Assembly: GCA_029379385.1 (NCBI GenBank)
Contig: CM055611.1
Location: 23,030,092 to 23,094,091, forward strand
From: Quillaja saponaria
Taxonomy: Eukaryota > Streptophyta > Magnoliopsida > Fabales > Quillajaceae
DNA: 64,000 bases
Direction of reading: 5' to 3'
The translations under genes were made by a program, and so were the position numbers. Positions 25,561-35,798 of the stretch are shown piece by piece. Each line of letters starts with the position of its first letter. Position 1 is the stretch's first letter. The notes beneath the pieces are model-generated. The model saw only the letters and a program-made list of their open reading frames with translations. It was not told where the DNA came from and searched no databases.

Positions 25561-26111
25561 TTACTTCTGTAACATCTCATATATACAAGAGAACAAAGCA
25601 TAAGAAGATGTAATTGGAAAATACATTTTATAATCACCGCGAGCATATATCCGCTTAAGTTTCTTCCTTACCACCAGTCTCGGAGAACCAGAATTATCAC
25701 TAATCAAGTGATAAAATGAGCTGAAGAACTTGATACGTGTGCGTGTTGACACAGCCTTAAACCGAAGCTTGCCGCGCACATAACCTCCTTTGCCTTTAGA
25801 TTGGTAAGGAACTTTGACAGTGTCTTTAATAGCAAATGCCTCTTCAACCATGGAACTCTCACATCCATTCTTAGCATCACCAACAGAAAATGTGAGCACA
25901 TAAACTTTACCAATCTTTGTTATAACTAGTTGTGCTATGGCACTTTCTCTTCCTCCAACAAGTCCAATAGCTCTTTTCCCCCAGGAACAGTGAAATGAGC
26001 AAAATTAATGTATTTCACAGCCTTAAGGGATTGGTAGAGGACTGTGAATTTGTGATCGTCGTCAATGTTAGGTGGGATTAACACCCCCATGATGTTTTGG
26101 GCATCACATAT
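25561..26111 (-). pseudogene. DUF642 exon 3 fragment left by the tandem duplication
   Basis: Clear DUF642 matches in several frames: GVLIPPNIDDDHKF, ESAIAQ-like region, VYVLTFSVGDAKNGCE, VPYQSKGKGGYVRGKLRFKA and FFSSFYHLISDNSGS. Exons 1 and 2 are absent. Against the complete gene it lacks the PGWIIE region and has frame breaks, so it cannot make the protein. The upstream end stops at CATATG near 26111 and joins cytochrome c1 intron sequence. Confidence 0.85.
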
Positions 26112-26264
26112 GAACATCTGACTTCATTACGCGATGAAAATTTACAGATGGGGTTTAAATGGATATTGGTGCTGACATTTGCACTTCTCCAAGGAGGTTA
26201 TCAAAGACGCTTGAGATGGTCTACCTTCAAGTCACGCAAACTGGTCCTTGATGTTGTGAATTAA
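26112..26264 (+). pseudogene. Duplicated cytochrome c1 last exon, orphan
   Basis: A second copy of the cytochrome c1 C-terminal exon lies at 26148-26264 ([20 protein letters not shown], ending LVLDVVN and TAA). Its acceptor is intact (TTTACAG|ATGGG), unlike the first copy. No upstream cytochrome c1 exons precede it; the left side is DUF642 sequence. In principle, read-through transcription could splice the upstream gene into this exon. Confidence 0.85.
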
Positions 26265-26684
26265 TCTCTCCAAGAAATCTTCCATGCAGGTATGCTAGCT
26301 CTAGTGAACATGAGATTAATTGCAATTTGCAATTGCTATGTATTGTATTAGATGGTCTAAGGACTATATCTGGCATTCATAATAAAATAGGTATGGTAAG
26401 CTGCTTTGCTTGTAGAAAATATGGCACCTGCAAGCCCAGAAGATCTTGTGGTCTTGTGGAGATTCAAGCCTAACTAATTCCACTGTAGTTCTCTCTGTAA
26501 AATAGAAGCAAAATAATGGTTCAGTTGAATTCAGTTTGACCCTTAACAGTGTTCAGAGGCTTCTGTCTTTCTGATAAAGTTCGGAATTAAACAAATCTCA
26601 GTACATAAACATTATGAACTTATGAAACACACTGGTGCATATGACTGAGTTTCTTGTTCATGGAAAAGAAGAGAAATTGATAAT

Positions 26685-26955
26685 TCAGGATGTTTTTTTT
26701 ACAAACAATTATAGAGACATGGAAGCCATAAGTGGTTTTCATTTGTTCCCTTAAAATAGCAATATACAGAACATGTTAAATCACATGATCCAGATTTCTT
26801 CCAGAAAGGAGGTGGAAGAGGTCGGCGGCTATGAGATTGTTCATCAGAACTATAAGAAGGAAGAAGAGAGGTAGAGACAGAGTCACTGCTTGTGAAACAA
26901 CCAAAATCATTCCCATTATCATCAACAAAATTCTTCTGACATGATTATCATCCAT
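26685..26955 (-). pseudogene. Frameshifted copy of cysteine-rich peptide A (right unit)
   Basis: A near-identical copy of peptide A. The ATG at 26955 and the first 25 or so codons are kept. One G is missing from the run after the hydrophobic segment (left GCAGGTGAC, right GCAGTGAC, near 26887), so the frame shifts and stops before the cysteine core. The 3' end also lacks about 25 bases present on the left. Probably decayed; a sequence error is possible. Confidence 0.7.
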
Positions 26956-27403
26956 GACTCTTGCTATGCTTTTTTAGTCCTCTATGGTTTTGTTTATTTA
27001 GGTTGTAACCATAATTATTGACTTATATGAACTCTAGATTGAGCTATCGTAGAAATAACTGAAGTGGGAAAACTTTTCAAGTTATAGAGCTGCTGTTTTA
27101 TAACAAATGAATGTGGCTAAAGAAGGAGAAGGATAGTTGTTTTGAAATGGTCAGTGTTTGTAAAATATATATATATATTGTTCAAAGAAAGAAATCTCAC
27201 CAACATTTTGTATTTTTTTTTTTTTTATAGGAACCAAACGACCGTAACAATATCTATAATTCTATATAAATATAATTTAGCTCAACTATTAGAAACTAAA
27301 TTATAATGAAGAAAAGTAATTAATTAAGGGAGGAGAATATTACTAATGCTGAATTTTCGCATTACATTAATTGTAATAATCATGTTAACGACAACATATT
27401 GTA

Positions 27404-28019
27404 ATTTTAAATGGATTTTTCTATTCTATGCCCACTGAACATAGAATAAAGATTATTTATTACATTATAAAATGTGTAAATACCCTTAACATAATAAGAA
27501 ATATTTATTATATTGTCATACTTTTTAATTCCAGCTTTTATTACATTGAAAAATGTAATAACTTTATGACTTTTCTTATCTCTTATTATTTCCACTAACT
27601 TTAAAGTTAGGATTAGGGTTAAGGTTAGGGTTAGAGTTAGGTTAGGGTTGGGGTTGGAGTTGGAGTTGGAGTTGGGGTTGGGGTTGGGGTTAGGGTTAGG
27701 GTTGAAGTTTGGGTAGGGTTAGGCTTATGGTAAGGGTTAGGTTATGGTTAGAGTTAGGTTAAGGTAAGGGTAAGGGTTATAGTTAGGGCTGGGGTTAGGG
27801 TTAAGGATGTGACAAAGGTAAAAAGTTAGTAAAAATAACAAAAGAAAAGAAAAGTCATAAAATTATTATATTTTTTTAATGTAATAAAGATTGGAGTTAA
27901 AAAGTATGACAATATAATAAATGTTTTTTATTATTTAAATGATATTTACACAGTCTATAATGTAATAAATAATCCTTATTCTATGCCCACTGACAAAGAA
28001 TAAAAAACTCATTTTAAAT
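27404..28019. mobile_element. Non-autonomous Mutator-like element with 9-bp target duplication and telomere-like core
   Basis: The element spans 27413-28010 (598 bp). It is flanked by the exact direct repeat ATTTTAAAT at 27404-27412 and 28011-28019. The ends are long inverted repeats of about 190 bp: GGATTTTTCTATTCTATGCC inward on the left, GAGTTTTTTATTCTTTGTCA on the complement at the right. Both run on through GATTATTTATTACATTATA. Long inverted ends with a 9-bp target duplication are the mark of Mutator-like elements. The middle (27605-27805) is a degenerate GGGTTA/GGGTTGGGGTT array. No transposase. It is absent from the left duplication unit, so insertion after duplication is likely. Confidence 0.85.
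27605..27805 (+). repeat. Degenerate TTAGGG-like array inside the transposon
   Basis: About 200 bp of imperfect hexamer repeats: TTAGGG, TTGGGG and TTGGAG variants with single-base slips. The usual plant telomere unit is TTTAGGG, so this is not a simple telomere remnant. The G-rich strand could form quadruplexes. Confidence 0.85.
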
Positions 28020-28456
28020 TATTGGGATCGAACATAAATTCTTAAAACATTTTGATCTCTGATATAAATTCTTTTCTCTTTTTTATTCAAAAATCTTGTT
28101 AATAGTTAGGAATGGTCAATTAGCCTTGAACTCTTTTTGAAATTCAAAAGATCTTTGAGAAGATTTAGGGAAATAGAGGAAGAAGCATCTCCTAGGAAGA
28201 TTTACATATCAACTTGTGGCCAAAAGAATAGAAAAACAAGGCAAAAATTTCAGCTAAGAACATTTACATTATCTTGAAATTTTGAATTGCCCAAATATGA
28301 AAATTAAATATAGAAGACCCTCAAAAACAAAATATTTTTTCCCTACATATATTTCCTTTAATGAAGAGCATCGAAATATCTTTCACTCGATGCCATCATA
28401 TTGTTCAACAAATAGCGAGATGATTTGTAGTTGTTAAAAAAACAAGTTAAAGAGTG

Positions 28457-28714
28457 CTACCACAGTAATGATTCGAAAGAGCAATCTACGACACATTTGC
28501 AATAACAATCAATGTAATCAAAGGAATTACGTGGGCCCAATTTGGCACAAACCGCAGTGCAAAGAACACCACAATTTCCAGTTCTCCTCCAGAAAGTTGG
28601 AAAAGTCTTGCGCTTTGGCAAATGATGATCATTACTTGGAATCTCATTGCCTTGCACTTCCACGACAACAAAAATCATCAGAATCAAAATCACAACAAAA
28701 ACACTTCCATTCAT
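28457..28714 (-). CDS. Small cysteine-rich secreted peptide B
   Basis: An intronless 85-residue frame on the minus strand. It starts with a strong hydrophobic signal peptide (MNGSVFVVILILMIFVVV, likely cleaved after VQG). A charged spacer (NDHHLPKRKTFPTFWRRTG) leads to the core: NCGVLCTAVC, 14 residues, DCYCKCVVDCS. Cysteines follow C-x3-C-x3-C ... C-x3-C-x3-C with one extra Cys inside the second cluster, seven in all. The lead PTFWRRTGNC parallels PPFWKNSGSC of peptide A, so the two are paralogues. Peptide B is intact only in this unit, peptide A only in the left unit. Family not recognised; function unknown, secretion is predicted. Confidence 0.65.
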   Translation of the reverse strand: MNGSVFVVILILMIFVVVEVQGNEIPSNDHHLPKRKTFPTFWRRTGNCGVLCTAVCAKLGPRNSFDYIDCYCKCVVDCSFESLLW

Positions 28715-29200
28715 GATTACTTTCCTCCTTCTCAGAAATCAAAGCTTTTACTAATTTCTTCAAACCCTTTCATAATAATTATGAAAACGGTGGTGATTCT
28801 TTCAGTAAACGTACGGGTTTTAAAGAAAGTTATTCTGTAAGCAACCATTTCAAATTCATGGTTAACAGCTTGTACTTCAATGGCAATAAGTATATATATT
28901 ATATTGTATTTGATCAAAATGTTCACTAAGATCAAGGGGTGTGACACTGCTTATATTATTTATATAAATATTAGATGTTACTTCTGTAACTGCTCAAAGA
29001 AGATGTAATTAGAAAATATATTCTATAATCATTGTGAGCATAACTTAAGCAGAATGATCCACGAGTCTGATTACCGCTAGCATAATTTAACCAAAAAGAA
29101 GTAATTTTTTTGCTTGGTAGTGTAATTCCAATAGATATGATAATTGGATCTAACACATATATACTTTCTTTAACACTGTAATTAAGTAAAAGCAATACGA

Positions 29201-30841
29201 TTAAACATGTCTGGGATTGCGAACACTAAGCAATCTCACATCATCAATTACAGGACCACATAGAGAACCAGAATTATCACTAACCATGTGATAAAATGAG
29301 CTGAAGAACATGATACGTGTGCGTGTTGACACAGCCTTAAACCGAAGCTTGCCACGCACGTAACCTCCTTTCCCTTTAGATTGATAAGGAACTTTGACAG
29401 TGTCTTTGCTAGCAAATGCCTCTACAACCATGGAACCTTCACATCCATTCTTAGCATCACCAACAGCAAATGTAAGCACATAAACTTTACCAATCTTTGT
29501 TATAACTTGTTGTGCTATTGCACTTTCTCTTCCTCCAATAAGTTCAATAGCTCTTTTTCCCTCAGGAACAGTGAAATGATCAGAATCAATGTATTTCACA
29601 GCCTTGAGAGATTCTATTATCCAACCAGGCAAAGGACTGTGATCATCCTCAATGTTTGGTGGGATTAACACCCCCCATGATGTTTTGGGTATCACATATG
29701 GGCCTTCTTCAAAGTTTCCATTTTTCAGCAAATTAACTGCACAGCACAATACAAGAAAATCACATACGGGCCTTCTTCAAAATTTCCATTCTTACATATG
29801 GAGATGGGCTTCTAGAATAGATCAATGAACCATTATTAGACAACATGGGCCTGTAAAATGGATTGGTCTCAATTTCAGGCCCAATGATGTTATGGGCCAT
29901 GTGAGTGAGTGTGAGAGAGATAAGAGTTTTCTACCTCTGGTCCGTTTTGGAGGGTGGAGAGTTTTAATAGCAACCGAATCAATAAGTGGGCCGCAAGCTG
30001 GATCCTCCTCCACACCCGGGTTATGGATCACAATTTCAACTTCTGGGAATTCTGCTTGGAAACCATATGAATATGAATCCCAACCAATGCTGCTATAAGT
30101 AGTCTGGATAGGAAACACTCCCCAGTCATCCTTTTCCGATGTAGGATTCACCGACACGTTGAGCTTCTCCTCTTGTGCACACGTGCGAGCAGCGCTAAAC
30201 GTTACCGAGTAGAATATGCCCTTAATAACCTTAAGTTTTTGCTTGATGGATGCTTCATTGCCAAGTCTAACAGCAAAAGCACCTTCAGGCACTACTAGCA
30301 ACATGTCTCCTTGTTTTTGACCTGATTTTATGTACTCAACAAAGCCTGAAATCTCCCAATTGGGTATGGCTTTGTGGGCTGTTATTTCAGACCCTTTTAA
30401 TTGTGATAGTTTTGGGCCCAACTCAAAGTTGCCATTAGGCAACAAACCTGAAAATTGCACAACATATTATTTCTAAATTCAAAGCCTTCATATATTAAAA
30501 AAAATAAAAAAATCTAATTCGATTAGATAATTAGGTTTTTGTAGCGAGAAATAGTCATGTACTCTAAATGAAATTAGATTCACACTTAAAAATATGAAGA
30601 TATTCCAAATAAATAGAAAAAAAAAATTGTCTATTTTGTCTTTCCAAAAGACAGACAATTTTCCTTTTGTTTGTAACTAATAAACCAAGCAAGTATTTTG
30701 TTCAGCCAATTACTTCTTGTTTCAAAAAATAAAACGACATCGGAAAAGAAAAATGGAAGAGAGTTTACCGTCAGTGACGGAAAAAGTGACGTGGCAGGTT
30801 GCACAGAGTAGCAGTGCTAGCAATGTAAGCCTTCTTTGCAT
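29201..30841 (-). CDS. DUF642 cell-wall protein
   Basis: Three exons on the minus strand: 30841-30769, 30447-29935 and 29736-29201, total 1,122 nt, 373 residues, no frame break. Exon 1 encodes a signal peptide (MQRRLTLLALLLCATCHVTF). The first galactose-binding-like domain starts GLLPNGNFELGPK and has the typical IPNWEISGFVEYI, VPEGAFAVRLGNEASIKQ and DPACGPLIDSVAI. The second repeats the plan: NLLKNGNFEEGPYV, LPGWIIESLKAVKYI, VPEGKRAIELIGGRESAIAQ and CGPVIDDVRL. DUF642 proteins are secreted, bind cell-wall polysaccharides and have been linked to pectin methylesterase regulation. The ATG at 30841 was chosen because it opens directly on the signal peptide. Exon 3 is the donor of the pseudogene fragment at 25561-26111. 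Confidence 0.93.
29752..29796. repeat. Short duplicate of the DUF642 exon 3 start, in intron 2
   Basis: TCACATACGGGCCTTCTTCAAAATTTCCATTCTT, just upstream (minus sense) of exon 3, closely repeats 29692-29726 inside exon 3 (TCACATATGGGCCTTCTTCAAAGTTTCC). It is a local 35-40 bp duplication across the acceptor. Confidence 0.7.
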
Positions 30842-33800
30842 CTTTTGACGTCGGTAGAGGGAGAGAGAATTACAGAGAAAGAAATGCTGTCGTCGAAGTT
30901 CAAAGGGGGTGACCACTGGCTTTTATGTGTTTCATTTCATGTTAATGCCACCCATATTCGAGATAATCACAAGAATGCCACTAGAACTATCCTATTTTTG
31001 TTAAGCTGCCAATTCTTGGGAAGAGATTACTTTGGACTGAGGAAATGTTAGTAATGTCAAGGCAAAGAAAACTCAATTTACTATTTTTCTAATTATTTGT
31101 CTCCTTGTTTTCTGAGGTGGGTAACAAGATTGACACAAAATATTGTCGCTCTAGTAATAACGAATTATTATTTTTTCTTTTACATTATATAAATTGAAGA
31201 AACTTTCATTTTTGTTCACACCTTACTATGCTATGTCATAAATAATTGTGTACTTATCATCTATCTAGTAGGCATGGAATAAAATCTTTATTTCTATATT
31301 TTGCACAAGTATTATTACATTCATCTTTTAGATGTGAGTTTTATTTTATATGAATTCGCTCACTTTAAATTTTTTTTGTAAAATTAAATTCATGTAAAAT
31401 TTTTAATGAATATGTCGTATCACTTTAATTGCACTTATTTTGTTAATAGTTGACTAACTATTGCTTTGTTGTATATGATTGTGCATGAAATGTCATTAAC
31501 TCAGCCAGCAAAGTAATACTTAATTTAATACATGAATATGATTCAAAGAAAGGAATTTCTCGGATTTCACAGGAATGATTAATTGCTCATTCGGTCATTC
31601 CTTCAAACTTGAGGCAATAATCTTCTGGGGAAGGTTAGGGACAAGCAATTCATAACCCACATGGATTTTCCAATTTTTCCTTCCATAAAAAATGCACCAC
31701 CGGTTAGATGGTATTATGGTCATTTATTAGCTCATGTATATATCAATTTATCAAAATCAAATACGTGTCAAATCTCTTTTTACTTAACTACAAACTAATT
31801 CATGATGTGAAATGTGAAAAGACAGTATTACCCTCAGCATCTGTTAATTGCTAGTGCACATGGCTCTGGGAATGTGATACACTCATACACATATAGATCT
31901 TTTTGGAAGGGGATCCATATGGGTCCAAGATGTTTAGATTAAAATACAAAATTAGCCTTGAATTATTTGAATTTAGATAATTTAATCTTATTTAAGTTGG
32001 TTTTTTTATGAGATCGCTCGTGGGGATTCCAATCATGGAAGTGAGAAATATAAGGGAATCCTTTAGATCTTATCCTATGCATCAATCCCATGTGCTAGTG
32101 GGTGAGTTTGATACTTTGATTGAGTAGGCCTTCAATTTCCTTAATATAATAGAGGTATTTTATTATTCATTTTGTTTCTGTAGCATTCTGGTCGGCAATA
32201 ATTCTGTAAGATTTATGACATTAGGGATTAAGTAAATGAGAATGAGTTATGGGTTGGGAGAGAGAGTTTAAGAATAATTGCAATTATGTATCAATTTTTT
32301 GCAACAATTAACATGCATGCATGTGTTGTTTGAGTGTTTTGGTTAATTCAGTTGTATATTAAGAGAGTTGAGAATTTGAAAGTAGAGAGTTTAGGCATGA
32401 TCAGCATTAGGATGCAGGATTTTCAGAGCATGTAGAGATCTAAACTTTCAAATTTTGAATTTGGTACTTGTAGAAATCGATAAGAGTGTTCATTGACTTA
32501 AATTACATATTTCTTATTTCTTGATGTACCAAATAAAAATTCTGAGAAGTTCAATAAATAAAAAAAAAAAAATACAATATGAGAAGAAAAGAGACAATGG
32601 TAATGTATCGGATAAATCAAGACCCAATGTGATCAAACAATGATTCAGTCAGAAACAAGTTAGTCTGAATTAAATCTGATGGATTAATTATTAAGTTCAA
32701 AATGAATACAATCAATGGTTTAATTATATCCATAATATCCAATTTAATTGAATTGAATATGAACATCAAAAGTTCATTTTTAAATGGGCTTGGTCTTAAA
32801 AAGTAGAGCGCTTTTTCCTTTAAAATGATATTTTTATTAGAATTATAATTTAAGATTTTGAATCACATAAAAATTATAATTGATATTGTGTTTTAATTGT
32901 CATCTCTAGCGATGTTCGACAGTGGTTATCGTTGCTTTCAGTAAGTCTAGACAATGATTGTTATCGTCTCCAATGGGTCTTGGCATTGGCTTTCATCATG
33001 CCGTAGAATTTTTAGTATGATTATTGTTCTCTTCAACCAATTTGGATGATAGTTATTGTCATTTCCGGTTAGAATTCTAAAGATTTCAATATTGAAGAAT
33101 TGAAAATAGTGTTTTATATTGAAAATTTTAATTTTAATTCTTAAGCATACGATCAAACTAGAAATTAGACTACAAATCCAAGTTTTGATGGAAGAAACTA
33201 GAGCTAGCTCACGAGCTGAGCCTTGATAAAGATCGGGATTGATTCAGCTAGTCTGACTTTACGAGCCGATCTCGAACAAGATTTTGAGACTCGATTATAA
33301 AATCGAGAAGATCGTGTGCAGCTCGATAAGGCACGGTTCTTAAATATTTTATATTATTTTTACTAATTTTTTTAATTAGATTTATCCTTTTGGCCTTATC
33401 TAATTTTTATTTTTTTTAAATAAATAAGGCTCGGTCCATAAATATTTAATTAGTTTAAACTTCTTATTTATTTCACTATGTAGTATAAAATTTGTTTAGG
33501 TTTGGATGGTTAGCTTGTTGCTTTGTTTAGTTGGAATGTTGCATGTTGCCTTCTTGTTGGATTGTTGGTTATTACCTTCATTATGGATTGTAGGTCATTG
33601 GCTGCTAACTTGTTTTGTTAAATTTGAATATTAAGAATCTATCATATCAGTATTTGTATTTTGATCGAAATTTTTTTGGCTGTATTTCAAGTTTGGTTGT
33701 ATTAAAATAGGTTTCATGAGCTCGAGCTGAGCTGAGCTGATCTCGAACGTAATTTTTTTTTTTAATTCAACAAAAGCCGAGCTCAAACAAGCAAATATTT

Positions 33801-34568
33801 TTTTATCAAACCTAGTCGAACAGACTCGAACTCGGCTCAAGTTTAGCCTTAGACGAAACCCTATAAATTTGATTTTGGGTCTAAAGGTAAAATAAAAATA
33901 CACTTGGGCCCAGATTTTATCGACAAGGCTAAGAAGGGTCTGATGCAAAAAGACCTTCATGTTATTATCAGCCCAACTTCTTTCGGGCCTGAGGCCGAAG
34001 CCTAATTGCCTTATCTCAAAGCATAATAATTAACCACTATTTACTCTCGCCTAATCTCAAACCTAATAACTTATAAATTAAAAATTAGAAAAATCTTTAG
34101 TCTTGGATTTTCAGTTTTAATCCATTTTTAAATTTTTTTGAAAAGCCCATGGCCTCCTCTGGTTGTTTACAATAACTTGTGAATAAAATATTTGTTTTAG
34201 TAAGTTGGTTTAATTAATACAATTTTTTTAAAAATTTGTGAGGATCAAAAATTAGAAATAATTAATAAAAATTTGTGAAAAGAAAGAGAATTGATAAAAT
34301 TAAGTTGTAATTCTACATCTAACACCATTATCATTATCTAAGCCACAAACTTGTTCCAAACACATAACTTTCTCACAGGATCAAACCTTCCAAACCATAA
34401 CTAATTATTCTTCATCTCACGACTCACATAACATAAACATACATAAATTAAATTTTCATTTTGACTAGTTGCATGATGGGCCGACACAGATCTCTAACGA
34501 AGCCCAATAACCCACTGGAGAAAAAAACCAGGGGCGATGGGCGGACTTACCGAAGCTCCGAAAGAAAC
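30842..34568. other. 3.7-kb intergenic region
   Basis: 30842-31050 should hold the DUF642 leader and promoter. The rest is AT-rich with no convincing coding frame. A decayed GAGCTCG-type repeat occupies about 33200-33850. Short frames such as 32947-33156 and 33631-33960 have repetitive, non-protein composition. Confidence 0.45.
33200..33850. repeat. Dispersed GAGCTCG-rich repeat fragment, copy 2
   Basis: It begins GAGCTAGCTCACGAGCTGAG and ends in a GAGCTCGAGCTGAGCTGAGC / CCGAGCTCAAACAAGC block near 33720-33840. Similar words occur in copy 1 at 19318-19485. The 300 bp between the ends is AT-rich and may be a separate insertion or the decayed body. Family unknown. Confidence 0.4.
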
Positions 34569-34937
34569 CTATTTCTCCGGCCAACCCGAAACATCGGACG
34601 CCAGTCGAGACGCAATGGCCGAGTGGTACATTATATCGTGGAATGTCGCGGTTTCCATTGTCTTCCTCCGTAGTTGTTTGGCCTTCTCTTCGGTGAAGCA
34701 ACCAAGTGCAGCCTTGGATCTGGGTTTGACCGATTCGGATTTTGGGCCCGGTTTTTCAGGCGTCTTTTGGGCAGAATCAGTTCTGGGATTGATGTAATCG
34801 GGATCAGAGGACCACCCGAACAATGGAGACCACCATTTGGAGGATACGGGCTTCAGGTTATTCGTGTCGGATTTTCTGGAGGAAGAAGCCGAGGCTTGGA
34901 TCATCGATGGTCGGTAAAATGCAGGGTTGGTTGCCAT
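34569..34937 (-). CDS. Small plant protein of unknown function (122 residues)
   Basis: A single-exon frame starting MATNPAFYRPSMIQASASSS. The N-terminal half is Ser/Pro/Lys-rich with a Trp-rich motif (SKWWSPLFGWSSDPDYI). The C-terminal half has a charged helical stretch, FTEEKAKQLRRKTMETATFH, followed by DIMYHSAIASRLASDVS. No signal peptide or membrane segment. The window's relative GC richness is highest here, as for a real exon. I do not recognise a named domain. From gene order it may correspond to the short unnamed Arabidopsis proteins near At1g52720/At3g15630, recalled and not checked. Function unknown. Confidence 0.72.
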   Translation of the reverse strand: MATNPAFYRPSMIQASASSSRKSDTNNLKPVSSKWWSPLFGWSSDPDYINPRTDSAQKTPEKPGPKSESVKPRSKAALGCFTEEKAKQLRRKTMETATFHDIMYHSAIASRLASDVSGWPEK

Positions 34938-35798
34938 ATCCAGATTCAGAGAAAGAAATTTTGGGAGAACGAACAGAAAAACTGGGATTATGAGAGCTCA
35001 GCAGTGAAAGCAACTTTTTTGAAGAGGTGAGAGATATTATCCACTGCAGGTGAGTTTTCTAAGATTCCGTGCAATCATAGCTTAGCAGTATTGTACAATA
35101 GGGTATATACGTGTTTGATTAAAAGATAGGGGTATTTAGGCTTTAAATGTACAACAATTGGAAGAATGTTCTGCTATTTTGACTAGAGCTGAAAAGCACA
35201 GAAGAAAAATGAAATGGATAAGGCAGTACACGTGGAGAGTACTGTATCGCGCTGGCTGTTGGGCTGTCTATTTTTCTTGAACTTTCCGCGACATTAAGGG
35301 CCCGTTACTACTCTTTTTGTGCACTTTTTAAAAGATTTTTAATGAATATCAAATTAAAGAGGGTTGAGTGTCTAAGTGTAGGTTGAAATCCAGGATAAGA
35401 CTCCAATATGTTAGAAGATTATTTTTATACTACTAGTAAAAAATGTGACTTTTTTTTTTGGAGTTTGAAATAAAATTTTGTTTTAGTCTTCATATAGATA
35501 AATAAAATGTATAAAAAATATATTTTCTAATTCAAAAAACAAAATTATTAATGCTGCTAATTTGTTCAAGAGCTTTGCTTATTCTTGTTCTGTTTTTTTA
35601 ATCTTTTCACGTATAAGCAACCCCAAACTATGAAAATGTTGAAGAATTCAGAGACTATCCCAAACAACTTTATCATTTTCATGCAGTACTGCAAACTTCA
35701 AACTCAATCCTTGCTTCCTAAGTAACTCACATATTCTGTATCGCTTCTTTAAGGGAGCAAAAACCGCCATTGTTGTCCTCGTCATCTCGTCCAATGTC
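34938..35798. other. Spacer between the small protein gene and the boron transporter
   Basis: 34938-35200 should carry the promoter of the 122-residue protein. 35280-35580 is AT-rich. 35600-35798 is probably 3' UTR of the boron transporter. No other gene seen. Confidence 0.45.

Larger units (their letters stand above)
23111..26111. repeat. Tandem duplication, left unit
   Basis: About 3.0 kb. It contains the cytochrome c1 last exon and 3' flank, the intact peptide A gene, a frameshifted peptide B copy and a fragment of DUF642 exon 3. The order and long, closely matching stretches recur from 26112. Left edge: AAATATG|AACATCTGA in the cytochrome c1 last intron. Right edge: CACATATG in DUF642 exon 3. 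Confidence 0.9.
26112..29695. repeat. Tandem duplication, right unit
   Basis: About 3.6 kb. Same order as the left unit: cytochrome c1 last exon, peptide A copy, peptide B, DUF642 exon 3. It is longer mainly because a 598-bp transposon is present only here. It ends at CACATATG in the complete DUF642 exon 3 (about 29691-29700). Confidence 0.88.

Noticed and set aside
27605..27805. Telomere end or ancient chromosome fusion site
   Set aside because: The array lies inside a transposon with inverted ends and a 9-bp target duplication. The unit is TTAGGG-like and degenerate, not the usual plant TTTAGGG.
34461..35030. Plus-strand frames across the 122-residue gene
   Set aside because: They are shadows of the minus-strand frame, which has the more protein-like composition.
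35299..35330. Transposon end suggested by GGGCCCGTTACTAC
   Set aside because: No inverted partner or flanking duplication was found.
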